DNA from: Cellvibrio polysaccharolyticus
GTDB taxonomy: Bacteria > Pseudomonadota > Gammaproteobacteria > Pseudomonadales > Cellvibrionaceae
DNA: 64,000 nucleotides
Assembly (NCBI RefSeq): GCF_015182315.1
Contig: NZ_PRDL01000001.1
Location: 1,116,001-1,180,000 of the forward strand
Direction of reading: 5' to 3'
Shown piece by piece: positions 42,804 through 51,356 of this stretch. The position numbers were made by a program, and so were the translations under genes. Numbering within the stretch: the first letter of the stretch is position 1; every line of letters begins with the position of its first letter. The notes beneath the pieces were generated by a model that did not search any database, was not told the DNA's origin, and was given only the letters and a program-made list of their open reading frames with translations.

Positions 42804-43343
42804 CTACCGGTAACCGTAAGCCGGGCGTACCTGTACATTGACAGGAATACGGTCACCAGGGTGGTGGCGGGTTTGGGTCTGATAAACGCGACCTTCATAG
42901 CGGTAAGTCACGTTATACCCGGTAATGTGTTGCGAATACTCGCTGCGGTAACGTGTCTGGCAAACCTGTTCGTCGCGATAGCGGGTGGTAGTGCGGCTGT
43001 TGCGGTTACTGACATCGCGCCCGATGGTTGCGCCCAGCAAACCGCCAGCTACAGCACCAACATCTTTGTTGCGCTTGCTGTTACCCAGTTCATGGCCAAC
43101 CGCAGCGCCCACCAAACCGCCAACAATGGTGCCGGTATAGGAACGGGGGCCATCGCTATCGCGGTAAGACACGGTTTCGTAGTGGCAAACCTGCTCGGGA
43201 ACCTGGTAGGAAGCGCTCTGATAAATCGGCCGCGCATCAATTACCCGCGCATAACGGGTGTGATTGTCGTGGTGGCGTGCCGAGGCCGGTAAGGCGATCA
43301 GCGCTGCCAACGCGAATGTACTAATAACACTGAATGTTTTCAT
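42804..43343 (-). CDS. Glycine-zipper outer-membrane-associated protein
   Basis: A 179-residue exported protein with a glycine-zipper 2TM (Rick_17kDa_Anti-like) domain. Seen: signal peptide (FSVISTFALAALIALPASA), then GTIVGGLVGAAVGHELGNSKRNKDVGAVAGGLLGATIGRDV with glycine-zipper spacing, flanked by Tyr/Arg/His-rich arms; the C-terminal part (YNVTYRYEGRVYQTQTRHHPGDRIPVNVQV) is the usual tail of this family. It likely helps envelope integrity. Two adjacent ATGs (43346, 43343) are possible starts; GGAGG lies upstream and the second gives the better spacing. Confidence 0.8.
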   Translation of the reverse strand: MKTFSVISTFALAALIALPASARHHDNHTRYARVIDARPIYQSASYQVPEQVCHYETVSYRDSDGPRSYTGTIVGGLVGAAVGHELGNSKRNKDVGAVAGGLLGATIGRDVSNRNSRTTTRYRDEQVCQTRYRSEYSQHITGYNVTYRYEGRVYQTQTRHHPGDRIPVNVQVRPAYGYR

Positions 43344-43664
43344 CATGGAGTCCTCCCGCACGGGGTCATGGATTTTCAACCAGTGAGTGCAGATTACGAG
43401 CCGCAAGCTGAACCGGAACTGAAGCGGAGAAAAAACGGTTACACACGCGTATCCGGTTTAAAAAATGAGAGCTGGTATGCCTTTTTGACAAATGCATACT
43501 GCCGAAGAACGGCGGGCAATGGCACAATTGCCGCACTATGCATAGTCTTAACAGCGGTGTATCCCAATCCGTTTTTTTTCTGTGCGAATTGTGGTAAATC
43601 CTGCACATTTGCCGGGGTTTAACATGACTTTCAATGAACATGTAACAGGAAATATCGACGCGAG

Positions 43665-44489
43665 ATGGATGCTTTAAGATCGACGTCAACTGTCAAAGAG
43701 ATGCCTGTGCGCCTGATTCAAATTACCGATTGCCATCTTGGCTCTCACGCCAATGAGTCCCTGTTGGGGTTGAATACGGAAGAGAGTCTGGGTGATGTCC
43801 TGCAGCTTATTGCCAACGAGCACGACGCCATTGATTGGCTGGTGTGCACGGGCGATATCGCCAGTGAGGGGCACGACACCTGTTATGAGCGCTTCGTGCA
43901 TGCCGTCAAACAGCACTTTTCTGTGCCGTTAGCCTGGCTGCCGGGCAATCACGACTCTGCATCCGTCATGGCATCCACGCCGGTGGAAGAACTTCCCGAA
44001 TCCCGCGTTATCGTGCTCGACAACTGGGTGGTGGTGTTGCTCGACTCTTCCGTGCCCGGTGAGGTTTACGGTGAACTGGAGCAGGCAGAGCTCGATTTCC
44101 TGCAACAAACCATTACCCGCTACCCGGAAAAATACGTCATGGTGATGTTGCATCATCAGCCGGTACCGGTCGGTAGCGCCTGGATAGACGCCTACATTCT
44201 GCGCAATGCCCCGGCGTTATTTGCCATTATTGATGGCAACCCCAAAGTGAAAAGTGTGGTGTGGGGGCATGTGCACCAGCAGTTTTTTGGTCGCCGCAAT
44301 CACATCACCTTATTGGGTACGCCGTCTACGTCGGTGCAGTTCAAACCGGGCTGTGACGATTTCACCGTCGATACCAGTATGCCCGGCTATCGCTGGTTTG
44401 ATCTGGGTGCCGATGGCTCCTTTGAAACCGGCGTTTCTCGCGTATCCGGTGACCACTACCAGATAGATTACCAATCGGGTGGCTATTGA
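43665..44489 (+). CDS. cpdA: 3',5'-cyclic-AMP phosphodiesterase CpdA
   Basis: Calcineurin-like metallophosphoesterase that hydrolyses cAMP. Seen in 274 residues: RLIQITDCHLGSHANESLLGLNT (metal ligands Asp and His), CTGDIASEGHD, LPGNHD at about residue 100, VMLHHQP near 165, and WGHVHQQFFGRR near 205, the five metallophosphoesterase motifs. Length matches E. coli CpdA. An internal ATG at 43701 is an alternative start, but homologues keep a short N-terminal extension. Upstream of yqiA and parE in the order conserved across gammaproteobacteria, which supports the name. Confidence 0.93.
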   Translation: MDALRSTSTVKEMPVRLIQITDCHLGSHANESLLGLNTEESLGDVLQLIANEHDAIDWLVCTGDIASEGHDTCYERFVHAVKQHFSVPLAWLPGNHDSASVMASTPVEELPESRVIVLDNWVVVLLDSSVPGEVYGELEQAELDFLQQTITRYPEKYVMVMLHHQPVPVGSAWIDAYILRNAPALFAIIDGNPKVKSVVWGHVHQQFFGRRNHITLLGTPSTSVQFKPGCDDFTVDTSMPGYRWFDLGADGSFETGVSRVSGDHYQIDYQSGGY

Positions 44490-44516
44490 TCGGGCATTTC
44501 GCTATCGTAAGCGCCC

Positions 44517-45167
44517 ATGTCATCCCTCATTTACATTCACGGTTTTCTCAGTTCGCCGCAGTCTTTCAAGGCGCGGCAGCTGCAACAATGGCTCGCTGCA
44601 CATCGGCCTGATGTGCAGTGGCATTGCCCACATCTCACGCCTTACCCGGAACAAACCCGCCACACCCTCGAAACCCTGGTAGATCGCTTCCTGGCTGAAA
44701 ATCAGCCGGTGGGCGTGATGGGCAGTTCGCTGGGCGGCTTTTGGGCCACCTGGCTGGCAGAAACCCGCAATGTAAAGGCGGTGCTGGTAAACCCGTCCGT
44801 ATCGCCCTGGCAATTTATGCCGGAATATCTGCACCGCGACCTCACCGCCTGGCATGGAGAAACGGTTTACCGTTTGAACGAAACACACGTTGAAGAAATA
44901 CGCGCTTGTGAGCGTGCTATTCTTCTGCCTCATAATTACTGGTTGCTGGTGCAAACCGGCGATGAAACCCTGGATTACTCCCGCGCCGTAGCGCGCTATC
45001 GCGATTGCCGGCAAACCGTTGAAGACGGCGGTGATCACAGTTTCCAGGGCTTTGAACGCTACCACCAGCAAACCATCGAATTTTTGCTCGGGCCCGCTGC
45101 AATGCGCTCCGACACTGCGGCAACACCGCCATTGTTTTCAGGGGAAATCACAACACACTATGGCTAA
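44517..45167 (+). CDS. yqiA: YqiA-like esterase
   Basis: An alpha/beta-hydrolase, UPF0227/YqiA type, with esterase activity known from E. coli. Seen in 216 residues: YIHGFLSSPQSFKARQLQQWL at the start, nucleophile elbow GSSLGGFWATWLA with Ser70, LVNPSVSPW, and GGDHSFQGFERY carrying the catalytic His. It overlaps parE by 8 bp and follows cpdA by 27 bp. Confidence 0.93.
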   Translation: MSSLIYIHGFLSSPQSFKARQLQQWLAAHRPDVQWHCPHLTPYPEQTRHTLETLVDRFLAENQPVGVMGSSLGGFWATWLAETRNVKAVLVNPSVSPWQFMPEYLHRDLTAWHGETVYRLNETHVEEIRACERAILLPHNYWLLVQTGDETLDYSRAVARYRDCRQTVEDGGDHSFQGFERYHQQTIEFLLGPAAMRSDTAATPPLFSGEITTHYG

Positions 45168-47049
45168 TTATTCTGCAGAAGATATTGAGGTTCTCACCGG
45201 CCTTGACCCGGTAAAAAAACGGCCGGGCATGTACACCGAAACCACCCGCCCCAATCACCTCGCTCAGGAAATTATTGATAACAGCGTCGACGAGGCGCTG
45301 GCCGGACACGCCCGTCAACTGGACGTGATTCTGCACAAGGATCAATCCATCACCGTAAGCGACGATGGCCGCGGTATGCCGGTAGACATTCACCCGGAGC
45401 AAGGCAAACCCGGTGTTGAAGTTATTCTGTGTACGCTGCACGCCGGTGGTAAATTTTCCAACAAAAATTACCAATTCTCCGGTGGTTTGCACGGCGTGGG
45501 GGTGTCGGTGGTAAACGCCCTCTCGGAAAAACTCGAAGTGACTATCAAGCGCGATGGCAACATCTACCGCATGGGTTTTGCCAACGGCGACAAAGCCAGC
45601 GACCTGGAAGTGATCGGCAGCTGCGCCAAGCGGCAAACGGGCACCAGCGTGCGCTTTACGCCCAACCCGAAATATTTCGATTCGCCGAAATTTTCCGTCA
45701 GCCGTCTGCGCCATGTGCTTCGTGCCAAAGCGGTACTGTGCCCCGGCCTTACCGTCACCTTTCTTGACGAGCAAACCGGCGAACAGGATGTCTGGTTTTT
45801 TGAAGATGGCCTGAAAGATTATCTCTCCACGGCTACCCGCGAATGGGAAACGCTGCCAGCAGAACCCTTCACCGGCGATTTCAGCAGCAAAACCGAAGCG
45901 GTCAGTTGGGCGATACAGTGGTTGCCGGAAGGCGGCGAACTGATTCAGGAAAGCTACGTTAACCTGATTCCTACCGCGCAGGGCGGCACCCACGTTAACG
46001 GCTTGCGCACCGGCCTGCTGGATGCCATGCGTGAATACTGCGAGTTCCGCAGTTTAATTCCGCGCGGTATCAAATTGGCCCCGGAAGACATCTGGAGCAA
46101 CTGCGCTTTTGTGTTGTCCTTCAAGTTGGCCGACCCGCAATTTTCCGGCCAGACCAAAGAGCGTTTAACCTCGCGTGAAGCCGCCGGTTTTGTATCGGGC
46201 ATCGCCAAAGATGCCTTCGCGCTGTGGCTGAACCAGCACACCGAAGAAGGCGACAAGCTCGCCGACTACTGCATCAACAACGCGCAAAAACGGGTTCGCT
46301 CCAGCAAAAAAGTGGCACGAAAAAAAGTCACCCAGGGGCCAGCGTTGCCTGGCAAATTGGCTGACTGTTCCGGTAGTGATCCGGCACGCGGTGAATTGTT
46401 TCTGGTAGAAGGGGACTCGGCGGGCGGTTCTGCCAAGCAGGCGCGTGATCGCGAATGCCAGGCGATTATGCCGTTGCGCGGAAAAATTCTGAACACCTGG
46501 GAGATTGACTCCAACGAAATTCTCGCCAGCCAGGAAGTGCACGATATTTCTGTGGCGATCGGCCTTGACCCGGGCAGTGAAGATTTATCGGAGTTGCGCT
46601 ATCACAAGGTTTGCATTCTCGCCGATGCTGACTCGGATGGTTTGCACATCGCCACGCTGTTGTGCGCACTCTTTGTTCGTCACTTCCCGGCGCTGGTAAA
46701 AAACGGCCACGTATTTGTTGCCATGCCACCGCTGTACCGCATCGACATCGGCAAGGAAGTCTATTACGCGCTGGATGAAGGCGAGAAAAAAGGCATACTC
46801 GATCGCCTCGCCGCTGAAAACAAAAAAGGAAAAGTTAACGTGCAGCGCTTCAAAGGGCTGGGCGAAATGAACCCCTTGCAGCTGCGCGAAACCACCATGG
46901 CACGCGACACCCGCCGTCTGGTGCAACTCACCATCGAAGACGGCGACGCCACCCATTCTGTAATGGACATGATGCTCGCCAAAAAACGCGCATCCGATCG
47001 CAAAGCCTGGCTGGAATTAAAAGGAAATCTCGCCGATATCGCGGTTTAA
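45160..47049 (+). CDS. parE: DNA topoisomerase IV subunit B
   Basis: The ATPase subunit of topoisomerase IV, needed to unlink replicated chromosomes. Seen in 629 residues: KKRPGMYTET near 17, NSVDEALAGHA (ATP/Mg site), DDGRGMPVDIH, GGLHGVGVSVVNALS (GHKL), QTxxKL-type NAQKRVRSSKK, TOPRIM with EGDSAGGSAKQARDRECQAIMPLRGKILN and DADSDG, and LGEMNPLQLRETTM at the end. Start 45160 (MANYSAEDIEVLTGLDPVKKRPGMY) gives the standard ParE N terminus; the frame continues upstream over yqiA. Confidence 0.97.
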   Translation: MANYSAEDIEVLTGLDPVKKRPGMYTETTRPNHLAQEIIDNSVDEALAGHARQLDVILHKDQSITVSDDGRGMPVDIHPEQGKPGVEVILCTLHAGGKFSNKNYQFSGGLHGVGVSVVNALSEKLEVTIKRDGNIYRMGFANGDKASDLEVIGSCAKRQTGTSVRFTPNPKYFDSPKFSVSRLRHVLRAKAVLCPGLTVTFLDEQTGEQDVWFFEDGLKDYLSTATREWETLPAEPFTGDFSSKTEAVSWAIQWLPEGGELIQESYVNLIPTAQGGTHVNGLRTGLLDAMREYCEFRSLIPRGIKLAPEDIWSNCAFVLSFKLADPQFSGQTKERLTSREAAGFVSGIAKDAFALWLNQHTEEGDKLADYCINNAQKRVRSSKKVARKKVTQGPALPGKLADCSGSDPARGELFLVEGDSAGGSAKQARDRECQAIMPLRGKILNTWEIDSNEILASQEVHDISVAIGLDPGSEDLSELRYHKVCILADADSDGLHIATLLCALFVRHFPALVKNGHVFVAMPPLYRIDIGKEVYYALDEGEKKGILDRLAAENKKGKVNVQRFKGLGEMNPLQLRETTMARDTRRLVQLTIEDGDATHSVMDMMLAKKRASDRKAWLELKGNLADIAV

Positions 47050-47471
47050 CCGCAACCTGCACAACCCGGCGCGCCCAACAAAAAAACTGTAAAAATGCGA
47101 GCAAGGATGCTCCAGCAGGTTCAACGGGCGCTGCTATTCACCGCAAAAAAATTCCAGTTTCTCCATATCAATAAAACTCCCTCCCTCTGCGTACCTGTAC
47201 AGTCTATTCATGAACCCTCCCGGTTATGGCTTGTTTAACAGCTGAAAGTGGCTTGAAAAATAGCTTGCAATCATGCGCGCCAGTATTAATATCAACCACT
47301 TGCACGGATGAACAGCAAGATAACAGGCCATGACCAGGGAAATAACAAGCCCGCTCGTTTCCCTCCCCACCTGGCTGCGCCGCCTCCTGTTGATCCCGAA
47401 TAAAAACAATCGCTTGCCTGTGGGTTTTAAGACGCTTTCTGTGTTGGATAACCGGCTGGCGCGATATACAA
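47050..47471. other. Intergenic region between parE and the IS1111 element
   Basis: 422 bp with no supported gene. TAACAAGCCCGCTCG at about 47322 and GTTTAACAGCTG at about 47233 look faintly like R'' ends of degraded attC sites, but no convincing full attC is seen. An ORF crossing the IS boundary on the minus strand is an artefact. Confidence 0.35.
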
Positions 47472-48816
47472 ATAATGGTATGGACGCCCCTCTCTCAAGT
47501 GCCAAATAATAAAGGTACTTGATTCTGACATCAGAGAGGGCAAGGCTATGAGCGAACATGTTGCTGTGATCGGGGTTGATCTTGCAAAGAATGTATTTCA
47601 GGTTTGTGCTGCCAGTGGTTCAGGTAAAAGGTTAATTAATAAAAAAATAACCCGAGCAAAATTATTAGATTTTTTTGTTAACCTGCCGCCCTGTCTGGTG
47701 GGCATGGAAGCGTGCAGCAGCGCCCATCATTGGGCAAGGCAAATACAAAAGCTGGGTCACCATGTGAAGTTAATACCACCTCAATTTGTAAAGCCTTACG
47801 TAAAAAGCAATAAAAATGACGCAGCAGATGCGGACGCAATTTGTGAGGCTGTGACCCGGCCTACCATGCGTTTTGTTGCCATAAAGTCCGAGGAACAGCA
47901 AGCACTGCTATTGCTCCATCGGGATAGAAAGGGGTTGGTGGGGGAGAGATCTGCAATAGCCAATCGACTCAGGGCGTCTTTGGCTGAGTTTGGCTTGATT
48001 GTTCCCGTTGGTATACACAAGTTGAGAGCCTGGTTGCAACAGGATTATGGTGCCTACGAAGAGACCCTTCCCGTGATGATGAGGCTCCATGCGCAACGAT
48101 TGGCTGGCAGGCTAAGGCAAATTGATCAGCACATTGATGAAATCGAACACGAGATAAAGCGCTACAACCCGGATATAGAGCTTACGAAACGGTTACAAGA
48201 AGTTCCAGGTATAGGTCCTTTAACTGCGTCGGCATTGGTGGCGACTATCAAAGACGGCAGCAGTTTCAAGAGTGGAAGGGAGTTTTCAGCGTGGCTTGGT
48301 CTTGTTCCCCGCCAGCATTCCAGTGGAGGAAAAGATCGCCTGCTGGGCATCAGTAAACGAGGCGATACCTATTTGAGAACGCTTTTTATTCATGGTGCAA
48401 GAGCAGTTATCAAACATATGAATCCCAGGCGATCTATGACTCCCTGGATCGCAGAGTTAATGAGGCGTCGTCACCGGAATGTAGTTATTGTTGCTTTGGC
48501 AAACAAGCTGGCTCGTATTGCCTGGGCACTGATGAGCAAAGGCAAAAGTTACGATGAAGCGTTTGGATTTTAATCGATAAATAAACTTACGCACAGTGTT
48601 GCGCAGGCAAGAAAACTGAAGGCAATGTAGATGACATCGTAATTGGGTAAGTCTGGTCCTAACATGGCTCATAACAAGAGCGAACAAATGATAAGACCCC
48701 GATTAGCGAATACCATCAGGGACCGTAGATAAATTCTACATCGGGAGTCCGGATAGATGGCTGCAACACACATTGACTACAAAAAATTGCTTGCAAAACC
48801 CGGGGCGTCCATAGAT
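47472..48816 (+). mobile_element. IS110-family (IS1111-group) insertion sequence
   Basis: Perfect 12-bp subterminal inverted repeats TATGGACGCCCC (47479-47490) and GGGGCGTCCATA (48802-48813) flank the transposase gene. In the IS1111 group the repeats lie 7 bp and 3 bp inside the ends, which places the ends at 47472 and 48816. The base after the right end starts GTTAGGC (48817), an integron R' core. A known IS1111 subgroup targets attC sites, so this is likely an attC insertion. There is no clear target duplication, as usual for the group. Confidence 0.85.
47548..48573 (+). CDS. IS110-family transposase (IS1111 group)
   Basis: A 341-residue DEDD-type transposase. Seen: an N-terminal RuvC-like domain with VIGVDLAKNVFQVCAA (first Asp), LVGMEACSSAHHWARQI (Glu) and KNDAADADAICEA (Asp pair), and a C-terminal Transposase_20 domain with LQEVPGIGPLTASALVATIKD and FSAWLGLVPRQHSSGGKDRLLGISKRGDTYLRTLFIHGA, including its catalytic Ser. 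The frame is complete, so the element may still be active. Start ATG 47548 follows GAGAGGGCAAGG. Confidence 0.95.
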   Translation: MSEHVAVIGVDLAKNVFQVCAASGSGKRLINKKITRAKLLDFFVNLPPCLVGMEACSSAHHWARQIQKLGHHVKLIPPQFVKPYVKSNKNDAADADAICEAVTRPTMRFVAIKSEEQQALLLLHRDRKGLVGERSAIANRLRASLAEFGLIVPVGIHKLRAWLQQDYGAYEETLPVMMRLHAQRLAGRLRQIDQHIDEIEHEIKRYNPDIELTKRLQEVPGIGPLTASALVATIKDGSSFKSGREFSAWLGLVPRQHSSGGKDRLLGISKRGDTYLRTLFIHGARAVIKHMNPRRSMTPWIAELMRRRHRNVVIVALANKLARIAWALMSKGKSYDEAFGF

Positions 48817-48861
48817 GTTAGGCTCATGCGCAACTGCATCTTATATTCGCAAAGGTAAACT

Positions 48862-49233
48862 ATGCATTGGTACTACCTGATCTTGGGTTACTTCTTACTT
48901 ATCATTGCATTAGGTCTATTTTCTTATAGATTGCACTTTCTATTTACAGGAAGAAGTGTTTCAGGTGTAGTTACTAACATCATCACCAGAAAAAGAACAC
49001 TTACAGGCAATACCAATTCAACTCTTATAGAAATTTCTTACAAAAATTCAAATGGAGTTGATTGTAAATTTGAGGCTGACAACGGGTTATTAATTTTTTT
49101 CTATAAAATTGCAGACTCCGTAAAGCTATCAGAAAAAAATGGCAAAGTAATCGTTAGCTCATTATTTAATATTCTTACGGCACCAGTTTTTCTTTTTATC
49201 ATGGGCTGTGTAATTTTGGTTTTTCTTGCCTAA
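48862..49233 (+). CDS. DUF3592-like small membrane protein
   Basis: First cassette gene. A 123-residue protein with a membrane helix at each end (YYLILGYFLLIIALGLFSY; NILTAPVFLFIMGCVILVFL) and a short soluble domain between (SGVVTNIITRKRT...LIEISYKNSNGVDCKFEADNG). This two-helix, beta-rich-middle layout is that of the DUF3592 family. Codon use is A/T rich compared with housekeeping genes. Its stop codon TAA lies inside the R'' of its own attC. Function unknown. Confidence 0.72.
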   Translation: MHWYYLILGYFLLIIALGLFSYRLHFLFTGRSVSGVVTNIITRKRTLTGNTNSTLIEISYKNSNGVDCKFEADNGLLIFFYKIADSVKLSEKNGKVIVSSLFNILTAPVFLFIMGCVILVFLA

Positions 49234-49345
49234 CAAGGCAATGAACTGGATGGTTTTTAAGTAGCGCCTTTATGCCATTCCGCTTCGCTACATTTTGTAG
49301 CATAAAGGCGCTACTTAAAAACCACCGTTTATCGCAACGTTACGC
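49228..49345. other. attC site 1 (118 bp)
   Basis: R'' GCCTAAC (49228-49234) and R' GTTACGC (49339-49345). A perfect 24-bp stem runs from 49252-49275 to 49300-49323, with the loop CATTCCGCTTCGCTACATTTTGTA partly self-pairing. A long, uniform hairpin of this kind is typical of chromosomal-integron attC sites. Confidence 0.92.
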
Positions 49346-49358
49346 ATAAGGAAGCTTC

Positions 49359-49973
49359 ATGACAATTGCCAGCATGTTATCGTTATTTGTAGCCTTGGTT
49401 ATTTTAGCGGTAATTCCTGGGCCGGGAGTCTTTACCGTTGTGGCTAGGTCAATGGCATCTAGTTTTTCTCATGGCTTAGTTACAGTCTTCGGTATTGTTG
49501 CCGGTGATTACATTTTTATCATTCTATCGCTTTATGGTTTATCTGCGCTTGCAAGCACAATGGGTGGCGTCTTTACATTTATAAAATATGCGGGTGCTGC
49601 TTACTTGGTTTTCCTCGGAATTAAATTGCTTCTATCAAAATATAGTTCCGTAGAAGTGAAGCCCATTATTGAACTGTCATTTTTTCCAAACTTCGTTGCG
49701 GGCCTAGTTACTACGTTAAGTAACCCAAAAGCCATTCTTTTTTACGTTAGCTTTTTTCCGGCTTTCATTAATGTGCAGAATGTTACTGTTGTCGAAATAG
49801 GCCAACTATTACTGGTCGCAACTATAGCTGTGGGCGGTGTTATGGTCACATACGCTTATGCAGCAAGTAAAGCTAGAGTCCTTTTTAAAAGTTCAAGAGC
49901 CGAAAAAACACTTAATGTAGCTGCGGGAAGTATTATGGTTGGCAGCGGTGTTCTCCTAGCCACAAAAGCGTAA
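49359..49973 (+). CDS. LysE/RhtB family amino-acid exporter
   Basis: Second cassette gene. A 204-residue carrier with six helices exporting amino acids or related small molecules. Seen: SLFVALVILAVIPGPGVFTVVARSMA at the start (the family's P-G-P-G motif), GIVAGDYIFIILSLYGLSAL, KYAGAAYLVFLGIKLLLSK and GLVTTLSNPKAILFYVSFFPAFI. The gene starts 17 bp from the recombination point with AAGGAAG upstream. Its TAA stop is part of R'' GCGTAAC. Substrate unknown; LysE-type exporters are frequent cassette cargo. Confidence 0.92.
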   Translation: MTIASMLSLFVALVILAVIPGPGVFTVVARSMASSFSHGLVTVFGIVAGDYIFIILSLYGLSALASTMGGVFTFIKYAGAAYLVFLGIKLLLSKYSSVEVKPIIELSFFPNFVAGLVTTLSNPKAILFYVSFFPAFINVQNVTVVEIGQLLLVATIAVGGVMVTYAYAASKARVLFKSSRAEKTLNVAAGSIMVGSGVLLATKA

Positions 49974-50084
49974 CAAAGTAATCAAACGGATGGCTTTTAA
50001 GTTACACTTTCGTCATTCCGCTTCGCTCCATTTGATGGCAAAAGTGCAACTTAAAAACCACCGTTTATCACGGCGTTAGCGCTC
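49968..50084. other. attC site 2 (about 117 bp)
   Basis: R'' GCGTAAC (49968-49974), R' GTTAGCG (50076-50082). It is closely related to attC 1: both carry GATGG..TTTTAAGT, ATTCCGCTTCGCT in the loop and CTTAAAAACCACCGTTTATC before R'. The stem has a few mismatches. Cassettes 1 and 2 probably come from the same host integron pool. Confidence 0.92.
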
Positions 50085-50097
50085 ATGGGGAGGGGAT

Positions 50098-50610
50098 ATG
50101 GCACGTCGGGCAAATAGCAACGCTGGTATCTGGCTGATCGGCGGCCTTGTGTTGATCATTGCAATGTGTCGCGGCGGTAGCAACGACATCCCCACTTCGC
50201 CCGCTAGCACGTTGGTTGCACCAGCGCCTGGAGTTTCCGTCTCGCCACCGCAAACTGAAGCCATGTACGTCGCGACCAGCGTCCTCAATCAGCGCTCTTC
50301 ACCTAACGGTGCAGTTGTAGCCAAAGCTTCTGGTGGTGATTCGCTAACAGTGTATGAGAACAAAGACGGCTGGGCTCGCGTATCTCCAGACGGGGCAAGT
50401 CAGCGTTGGGTGGCCTCAAGGTTCTTGTGCTCTGGTTCTGGTTGCTACTCGCCACCAGTCCGGAAGCAGCCTGGCAACCGCACCGATCGTCCTGACCGGA
50501 GCTACTACGATGACAGTGGCTGCCCCTGTTCAGAGGACCGGGTTTGCATCGGTCCTCGTGGCGGCCGTTACTGTATTACTTCGGGCGGAAATAAAAGATA
50601 CGGGGTATGA
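50098..50610 (+). CDS. SH3-domain protein with C-terminal Cys motif
   Basis: Third cassette gene. A 170-residue protein with one N-terminal membrane helix (GIWLIGGLVLIIAMC), a Pro/Ser-rich linker, an SH3b domain at about 60-112 (MYVATSVLNQRSSPNGAVVAKASGGDSLTVYENKDGWARVS...QRWVASRFL), and a tail with CPCSEDRVCIGPRGGRYCITSGGNKRYG, a cysteine-rich motif shared with DNA-binding-like and phage-derived proteins. SH3b domains usually bind peptidoglycan, so an envelope role is possible. GGGGAGGGGAT precedes the ATG, 20 bp from the recombination point. Confidence 0.82.
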   Translation: MARRANSNAGIWLIGGLVLIIAMCRGGSNDIPTSPASTLVAPAPGVSVSPPQTEAMYVATSVLNQRSSPNGAVVAKASGGDSLTVYENKDGWARVSPDGASQRWVASRFLCSGSGCYSPPVRKQPGNRTDRPDRSYYDDSGCPCSEDRVCIGPRGGRYCITSGGNKRYGV

Positions 50611-50724
50611 GCGCTAACAATGCAAATCAGACCGACGGCTTTTCCGTTTCTTGTTTTGCGGTTTAGCTCGAGGCTACCGCAGAACAATTCTCTATAAGGT
50701 CGCAGCTGTTTGCGGTGTTATGTT
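50609..50724. other. attC site 3
   Basis: R'' GCGCTAAC (50611-50618, ATGAGCGCTAAC match to the cassette 5' end), R' GTTATG from 50717. GCAAA-T-CAG pairs with CTG-TTTGC, with the one-base bulge typical of attC; an inner GCGGT/ACCGC stem is present. It is unrelated in sequence to attC 1 and 2. Confidence 0.85.
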
Positions 50725-50821
50725 ACCAAATTGGGCACTGTCGGCATGCTGTCGGGTCTTTTTCGTAACCGCCAGCCCAATTTTTTGTCATTGTGACCGC
50801 TCAGAGCAGCGAGGATTTAAA

Positions 50822-51235
50822 ATGATTGTTAGAAAATTGAGAGATGAAAGGAAATGGTCACAGGAGCAGCTTGCAATATTAAGTGGTCTCAGTATTAGGA
50901 CTATTCAGCGTGTTGAAAGTGGTCAAAGTGCCAGCTTGGAAACTCTTAAATCACTCGCCTCTGTATTTGATGTTGAGATATCGAAATTAACAGAGGAGAT
51001 CACAATGATTGATAAAAAGGCAGAAGTATGGAGATCACAGCCCTGGTGGTTTAGGTGGTCTTTTTTTGGGGTGCCTTCAAGAAGAGTTCAGCTAGCCCTT
51101 GAGCTATTGGCTTTACTCGTTGGAATTGGAGCTATATTTGTTGCGGATAATCATCTTATCGCGCCGGCATTTTTACTGGCAGCGTATTTTACGGGATGGA
51201 CCGTTCGTTACGGGGATAGTAAAAAGGTCTGGTAG
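50822..51235 (+). CDS. XRE-family regulator with C-terminal membrane segment
   Basis: Fourth cassette gene. A 137-residue protein. Seen: helix-turn-helix of Xre/Cro type at about 1-60 (KLRDERKWSQEQLAILSGLSIRTIQRVESGQSASLETLKSLASVF), then SQPWWFRWSFFGVPSRRVQL and two membrane helices (LALELLALLVGIGAIFVADN, APAFLLAAYFTGWTV). A membrane-bound HTH protein of this layout could sense envelope conditions. I start at ATG 50822, which has GAGGA 7 bases upstream; a longer frame from 50651 would run over attC 3. Function unknown. Confidence 0.85.
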   Translation: MIVRKLRDERKWSQEQLAILSGLSIRTIQRVESGQSASLETLKSLASVFDVEISKLTEEITMIDKKAEVWRSQPWWFRWSFFGVPSRRVQLALELLALLVGIGAIFVADNHLIAPAFLLAAYFTGWTVRYGDSKKVW

Positions 51236-51356
51236 GGCGGTAACATAACAAGCGATTAACCGGGTTTAATGTCGGTTGCTTCTATTTTTTTGCTTAAATA
51301 GCGAACAATAGAAGCAATGAATCGCCCCGACTTTTTCGGAGGCGGTTTAATTTGAG

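Noticed and set aside
47224..47559. 111-codon minus-strand frame across the left IS1111 boundary
   Set aside because: It spans the junction of chromosome and IS and has no ribosome site.
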